Shown: piece by piece, positions 6,005 through 8,839 of the stretch
How positions within the stretch are numbered: the first letter of the stretch is position 1
Layout: every line of letters starts with the position of its first letter
The notes under the pieces: generated by a model
The model's input: only the letters and a program-made list of their open reading frames with translations
What the model was told of the DNA's origin: nothing
Databases searched by the model: none
NCBI GenBank assembly: GCA_937927975.1
Contig: CALEZT010000020.1
Location: 1-8,839, forward strand
Length of the DNA stretch: 8,839 bases
Direction of reading: 5' to 3'
Origin: an uncultured Phycisphaerales bacterium
GTDB lineage: Bacteria > Planctomycetota > Phycisphaerae > Sedimentisphaerales > Anaerobacaceae
Position numbers and translations under genes: made by a program

Positions 6005-6256
6005 ATGACAGATGCAATGCCACAGCAGAGAAACGACGGAGCCCGACAAGTTGGCCCGACCGGTGGAGAGGAAAGAAGAGCCCTGTGGGCGAAAAGACTG
6101 GACCGATTCTTGGCCATCGCGTGCGAAGCCGAGGGCGGGGGCGATCATTGCCGGGCAGCACGTGCGTTTGTGCTCGCGTTGCTTTGTGACGGCCGACTAC
6201 GGCCGGGACGGGGCAACTGCTGGAAATACGTCTTCGAGGCCATGCCGGTCTATTAG
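6005..6256 (+). CDS. Small hypothetical protein with conserved-looking Cys/Trp C-terminus
   Basis: This 83-residue protein beginning MTDAMPQQRNDGARQ is not recognised. The first 20 residues look disordered. The remainder resembles a small helical domain: RALWAKRLDRFLAIACEAE (25-43), AARAFVLALLCDGRLRPGR (51-69) and NCWKYVFEAM (71-80). Three Cys at 40, 49 and 61, with C72 near the end, could bind metal. ATG 6005 is preferred because AGAGG at 5992-5996 lies eight bases upstream; a GTG at 5996 is possible. It lies between the small basic gene and the YbjN-family gene on the same strand. Confidence 0.55.
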   Translation: MTDAMPQQRNDGARQVGPTGGEERRALWAKRLDRFLAIACEAEGGGDHCRAARAFVLALLCDGRLRPGRGNCWKYVFEAMPVY

Positions 6257-6514
6257 CGGCGGTAGGAAGATACATGAGAGCATATGTCTCGACAGAAAAG
6301 GGCGTCGCCGGTGGAAGCCCGTGTCTGCCCTGAGGCTATCCAGGACGTCTCGGAGCGGAGGGCCGGCCCGACCTGGTGGGACACGTCCCCGGTTCCGCGA
6401 CATGGCTCGGCAGATCCGTCCGAATGCTGCCCGTTGACAACCGAACCGGGCCGTTGGTGCGTCTTCCGGCGGGAAAATTGGACAGTTCGATTCCTACGAA
6501 TGAAAGGATCAACC
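6257..6514 (+). other. 258-base gap open in frame with the YbjN gene
   Basis: No separate gene is convincing. The frame of the downstream YbjN-family gene is open back to ATG 6284 and would add 77 residues (MSRQKRASPVEARVCPEAIQ onward), rich in Arg, Pro and Trp. That segment resembles nothing known and lacks a strong Shine-Dalgarno site, while ATG 6515 has one. A second short frame starts at ATG 6274 (MRAYVSTEKG...) and stops within 20 codons. A TTGACA occurs near 6435, without a good -10 partner at 17 bases. Confidence 0.35.
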
Positions 6515-7048
6515 ATGAAAAGCCTGGCAAGGGCAGTCGAGAATCTCCTCCAACAGGAACAGGGCCACTATGAGCGGACCGACAAGGTCGGTGTATTCCG
6601 GTCGGGCTTCCGCAGTGAAAACGGCTTCTTTCCGAGCTACGTGGAGACCTGTGATGCGGAGAGAATCGTTCGCGTGTACACCGTGGCCCCGTTAACAGTA
6701 CCCAGGTCTCCAAGATCTGCCGCTGCCGCGTTCTTGATGCGGATCAACGAGCACCTCCCGGTCGGTCAGCTCGCGTTGGGGATGGAGCACGGCGAGGTCA
6801 TCTGCGAAACGGGCGTCATGCTCGGCCGCAGTGAACTCCACCCGGATATCATGCGGCATTTGCTCTTTGCCAATTGGTGGGCCATGGATCTGTATTTCCC
6901 GGCGGTGCGCATGGTGGTCCTTCGCAAGATGACGCCCCAGCAAGCGATTGACGTGGTTGAGCGGCGACCAGAAATCCCCGACGAGACAGGCCCCCGCGAG
7001 CTTCTGGGCGGGCGGTTGAGTGACATCCTGCGCGGCTCGATGAATTGA
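6515..7048 (+). CDS. YbjN-family protein
   Basis: This 177-residue protein resembles the YbjN family, whose fold is related to type III secretion chaperones. Features are an N-terminal helix (MKSLARAVENLLQQEQ), a beta-rich stretch GVFRSGFRSENGFFPSYVET (26-45) and RIVRVYTVAPLTVP (50-63), then AAAFLMRINEHLPVGQLAL (70-88), GEVICETGVML (93-103) and a helix ending near AIDVVERRPE (144-153). A short, probably flexible tail follows. ATG 6515 is chosen for AAAGGA six to seven bases upstream; ATG 6500 and 6284 are in frame but less supported. The stop is 16 bases before the MoxR gene start, so the two are almost certainly co-transcribed. YbjN-like domains often act as chaperones or adaptors, which suits a partner of an AAA+ ATPase. 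That role is inferred. Confidence 0.75.
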   Translation: MKSLARAVENLLQQEQGHYERTDKVGVFRSGFRSENGFFPSYVETCDAERIVRVYTVAPLTVPRSPRSAAAAFLMRINEHLPVGQLALGMEHGEVICETGVMLGRSELHPDIMRHLLFANWWAMDLYFPAVRMVVLRKMTPQQAIDVVERRPEIPDETGPRELLGGRLSDILRGSMN

Positions 7049-7064
7049 CGGCAGAGGACCCACC

Positions 7065-8078
7065 ATGAGTCATTGTGCAGGAATCGTTGAGACTTGCATG
7101 TCAAAAGGGCTGAATGTGCTGCTGGTCGGCGACCATGGCGTCGGCAAGACCGCGATGGTAGTGGACGAAGCCAAACGCCAGGGCCTGACGCTGAAATACT
7201 ACAGTAGCCCGACACTCGATCCGTGGGCAGATCTGGTGGGAATCCCTGTTCCCGCCCCCGATGAAAGGAGCCCGGGGGACGCGAAGAGACACTTGACCTT
7301 CCTTCGTCCGGCCGATGTGGAGCGAGCCGAGATTCTCTTCTTCGATGAGCTCAACCGCGCACATCCCAAGGTGCTGAACGCGGTTCTGGAGGCCATTCAA
7401 TTTCGCACCATCAACGGCGTCGCATTGCCGAAGCTCAAGATGGTCTGGGCGGCCATCAACCCGCCCGGCGGCGTATATCAAGTGGCCGAGCTTGACCCCG
7501 TCCTCGTGGACCGGTTCCACGTGCATCTCGAAGTGCCCGCGGACCCGTCCGTCGATTACTACATCCACCAGGCTGGTATTCCTCCTCACATCGCCAAAGC
7601 GCTGGTGATGTGGTGGCATCGGGACCTGGATGACAACCTCCGAACGATGATCTCGCCGCGTCGTCTCGAGTATATGGGCAAGAATTACCAAGACGGCATA
7701 GAGCTCCGCTATTCCCTGCCTTCGACCATTAGAGCCCCGTTGCAGCACCTTCTGCGTCGGATCGACGGGCAGAATCTGCTGCCCTTTGAGCTGACACGCA
7801 AGACCATCATCGACCATCAGGAAGAGATCGTCGCCGAGATGGCGGAGAGCGCCGACGTGATGTTGGCGGTGAGCGGACGACTGCTGGAGTGGCCGGACCT
7901 CATGCCCCAATGCATCCCACTGTTTCTGGCCATGACCTCAGAGTTGCAGGCCCGACTGCTGGCCAACCACACCATCAAGACGGCGCTGGTCAATCTGGCT
8001 CGGGAGGGGCGCAAGGGCAACCAAGACCTACGGCCCTTGGCCGATAGGCTGGTGGCCATGGGCATGGCGTTCACATGA
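7065..8078 (+). CDS. MoxR-type AAA+ ATPase
   Basis: This 337-residue cytoplasmic ATPase is of the MoxR clade, whose members work with vWA-domain partners to remodel proteins or insert metals (RavA-ViaA, NorQ-NorD and CbbQ-CbbO are known pairs). The signature residues are present: Walker A GDHGVGKT (22-29), Walker B ILFFDELNRA (90-99, D94/E95), sensor 1 WAAINPP (128-134, N132), arginine finger in DPVLVDRF (144-151, R150) and sensor 2 SPRRLEYM (197-204). The N-terminal region is short, so the P-loop is close to the start, as in other compact MoxR proteins. A helical C-terminal region of about 130 residues follows. ATG 7065 has AGAGGA six bases upstream. The gene lies 16 bases after the YbjN gene. 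The next gene starts nine bases after its stop, using an AGGA that overlaps the stop codon, which suggests translational coupling. Confidence 0.93.
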   Translation: MSHCAGIVETCMSKGLNVLLVGDHGVGKTAMVVDEAKRQGLTLKYYSSPTLDPWADLVGIPVPAPDERSPGDAKRHLTFLRPADVERAEILFFDELNRAHPKVLNAVLEAIQFRTINGVALPKLKMVWAAINPPGGVYQVAELDPVLVDRFHVHLEVPADPSVDYYIHQAGIPPHIAKALVMWWHRDLDDNLRTMISPRRLEYMGKNYQDGIELRYSLPSTIRAPLQHLLRRIDGQNLLPFELTRKTIIDHQEEIVAEMAESADVMLAVSGRLLEWPDLMPQCIPLFLAMTSELQARLLANHTIKTALVNLAREGRKGNQDLRPLADRLVAMGMAFT

Positions 8079-8087
8079 GGACCCCCG

Positions 8088-8793
8088 ATGAGCACCAAAG
8101 AGACATATAGAAGCCGCCCCCCGAGCCCCACGGACGCCCAACGGGCGGACCGGCTCTACGCGGCGGTCGATCAATTCGAATACGGCGCGGAGCTGGCGAA
8201 GCAGGTCTATCACCTGGGAATGCCACGCTTTGTCGACTCGTGCCCTACAGCTTCCCTATTTGTGGGCGAGGAGGGACAGCCGGTGTTCACGTTCAATCGC
8301 GCCTACTTCGACCGTCTCGGTCACGACGAGATGGTCTTTGTCGTTTTGCACGAGGCCCTGCATTACGCTTTTTGCCACCCACTGCGACGCCACGACCGGT
8401 TACCGGCTCTTTGGAATGTGGCGTGTGATCTCGTCGTCAATGCGTTTCTCCTGCAGAAGGTGGGTTTCGCCGGAATTACCGCCGGTAGCTTCCGCGAGTT
8501 TCTGGCGTCGGCCATCACCTTTGAGACTTTGCCGATCACCCCGGCTGACCGCCGGCTCAGTCTGACGGCTGAACAGGCCTATGATTTGTTGGCCGGCGGC
8601 ACGCGAATTGTCCCAGGAAAGAACTCCAATACCGGAGCCGGGGACGGGAGCAACCCCCGCGCGGTCCGGGGCAAAGATCCCTGCATCAGCGCCTGTGACG
8701 AACACGAATGGTCAGAACTGGATTGCGATGCGGCACCTGGGCCACGGGAGTCGATTCGTAGGCTCGTGGAGCAAGCACAACAGGCCCTCAGAG
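8088..8793 (+). CDS. DUF2201-type metallopeptidase/vWA protein, N-terminal part (cut by contig end)
   Basis: The first 235 residues of a longer protein are present; genuine sequence stops at base 8793, and the following residues (IGRASCRERV) are translated adapter. The N-terminal domain is a putative zinc metallopeptidase: VVLHEALHYAFCH (85-97) supplies H88, E89, H92 and H97, followed by LWNVACDLVVNAF (108-120) with Asp114 and Asn118, typical of DUF2201_N. A Gly/Ser/Asn-rich linker (about 176-196) leads to ESIRRLVEQAQQAL (221-234), where the chain normally continues into a vWA-like domain with a MIDAS site. That part is missing here. GAGGA at 8077-8081, overlapping the MoxR stop codon, is six bases before the ATG. 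The pairing with a MoxR ATPase is standard for this family. Whether the HExxH site is an active protease is not established. Confidence 0.9.
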
Positions 8794-8839
8794 AGATCGG
8801 AAGAGCGTCGTGTAGGGAAAGAGTGTAGATCTCGGTGGT
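8794..8839. other. Illumina adapter, reverse complement, at the contig end (artefact)
   Basis: AGATCGGAAGAGCGTCGTG onward is the reverse complement of bases 1-46 and equals the standard TruSeq read-through sequence. Together the ends look like a 46-bp terminal inverted repeat, but this is library adapter and not a transposon end. It creates a false C-terminus for the metallopeptidase gene. Confidence 0.97.

Noticed and set aside
7101..7910. Long minus-strand frame of 269 codons
   Set aside because: It is antisense to the MoxR ATPase, whose Walker and sensor motifs are clear, and it arises from GC-rich codon structure.
1..8839. Perfect 46-bp terminal inverted repeat, as at transposon ends
   Set aside because: The sequence is a known Illumina adapter, and there is no transposase and no target duplication.

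Overview
This window is one assembled bacterial contig, not a cut from a longer replicon. Its two ends carry the same 46-base Illumina TruSeq P5 adapter in opposite orientations (1-46 and 8794-8839), so about 8.75 kb (47-8793) is biological sequence. The content is dense, moderately to highly GC-rich and intron-free, with Shine-Dalgarno sites before most genes. No rRNA, tRNA or phylum-specific marker is present. NACHT/FGE fusions and MoxR/vWA pairs are common in environmental bacteria with large genomes (for example Nitrospirota, Cyanobacteriota, Chloroflexota), but a phylum cannot be assigned from this window.

Layout. (1) 47-144 may hold the last codons of a plus-strand gene. It is followed by about 270 bases with no recognisable gene. 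(2) 417-3536, minus strand, is a 1039-residue STAND-type protein: an unrecognised N-terminal region of about 350 residues, a NACHT NTPase, a helical arm and a C-terminal FGE-sulfatase/SUMF1 (C-type-lectin-like) domain. (3) 3537-3851 is a divergent intergenic region. It holds two copies of a 23-bp element (20 of 23 positions identical), and each copy contains two direct TGTCCGCA boxes 13 bp apart. (4) 3852-4727, plus strand, encodes a protein with a Cys-rich N-terminal half and a C-terminal half resembling an OmpR/CadC-type winged helix. (5) 4909-5289, plus strand, is a DUF488 (YeaO-like) protein. (6) 5290-5468 is a GC-rich leader-like stretch with two inverted repeats and a seven-codon ORF. 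(7) From 5469 to the contig end is a co-directional plus-strand cluster: two small unrecognised proteins, a YbjN-family protein, a MoxR-type AAA+ ATPase and the N-terminal part of a DUF2201-type metallopeptidase/vWA protein. The vWA domain is lost at the contig end.

How the genes may work together (inference). The NACHT-FGE protein resembles bacterial NLR-like conflict or defence ATPases, with the FGE/CLec-fold domain as a likely ligand-recognition end. The divergently encoded winged-helix protein is a natural candidate to bind the tandem direct repeats in the shared intergenic region, because this regulator family typically binds head-to-tail repeats. The downstream cluster looks like a MoxR-vWA chaperone or remodelling module with a YbjN-family partner. 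Its link to the NACHT gene is only proximity. The window contains no reverse transcriptase, transposase, integrase or CRISPR array.
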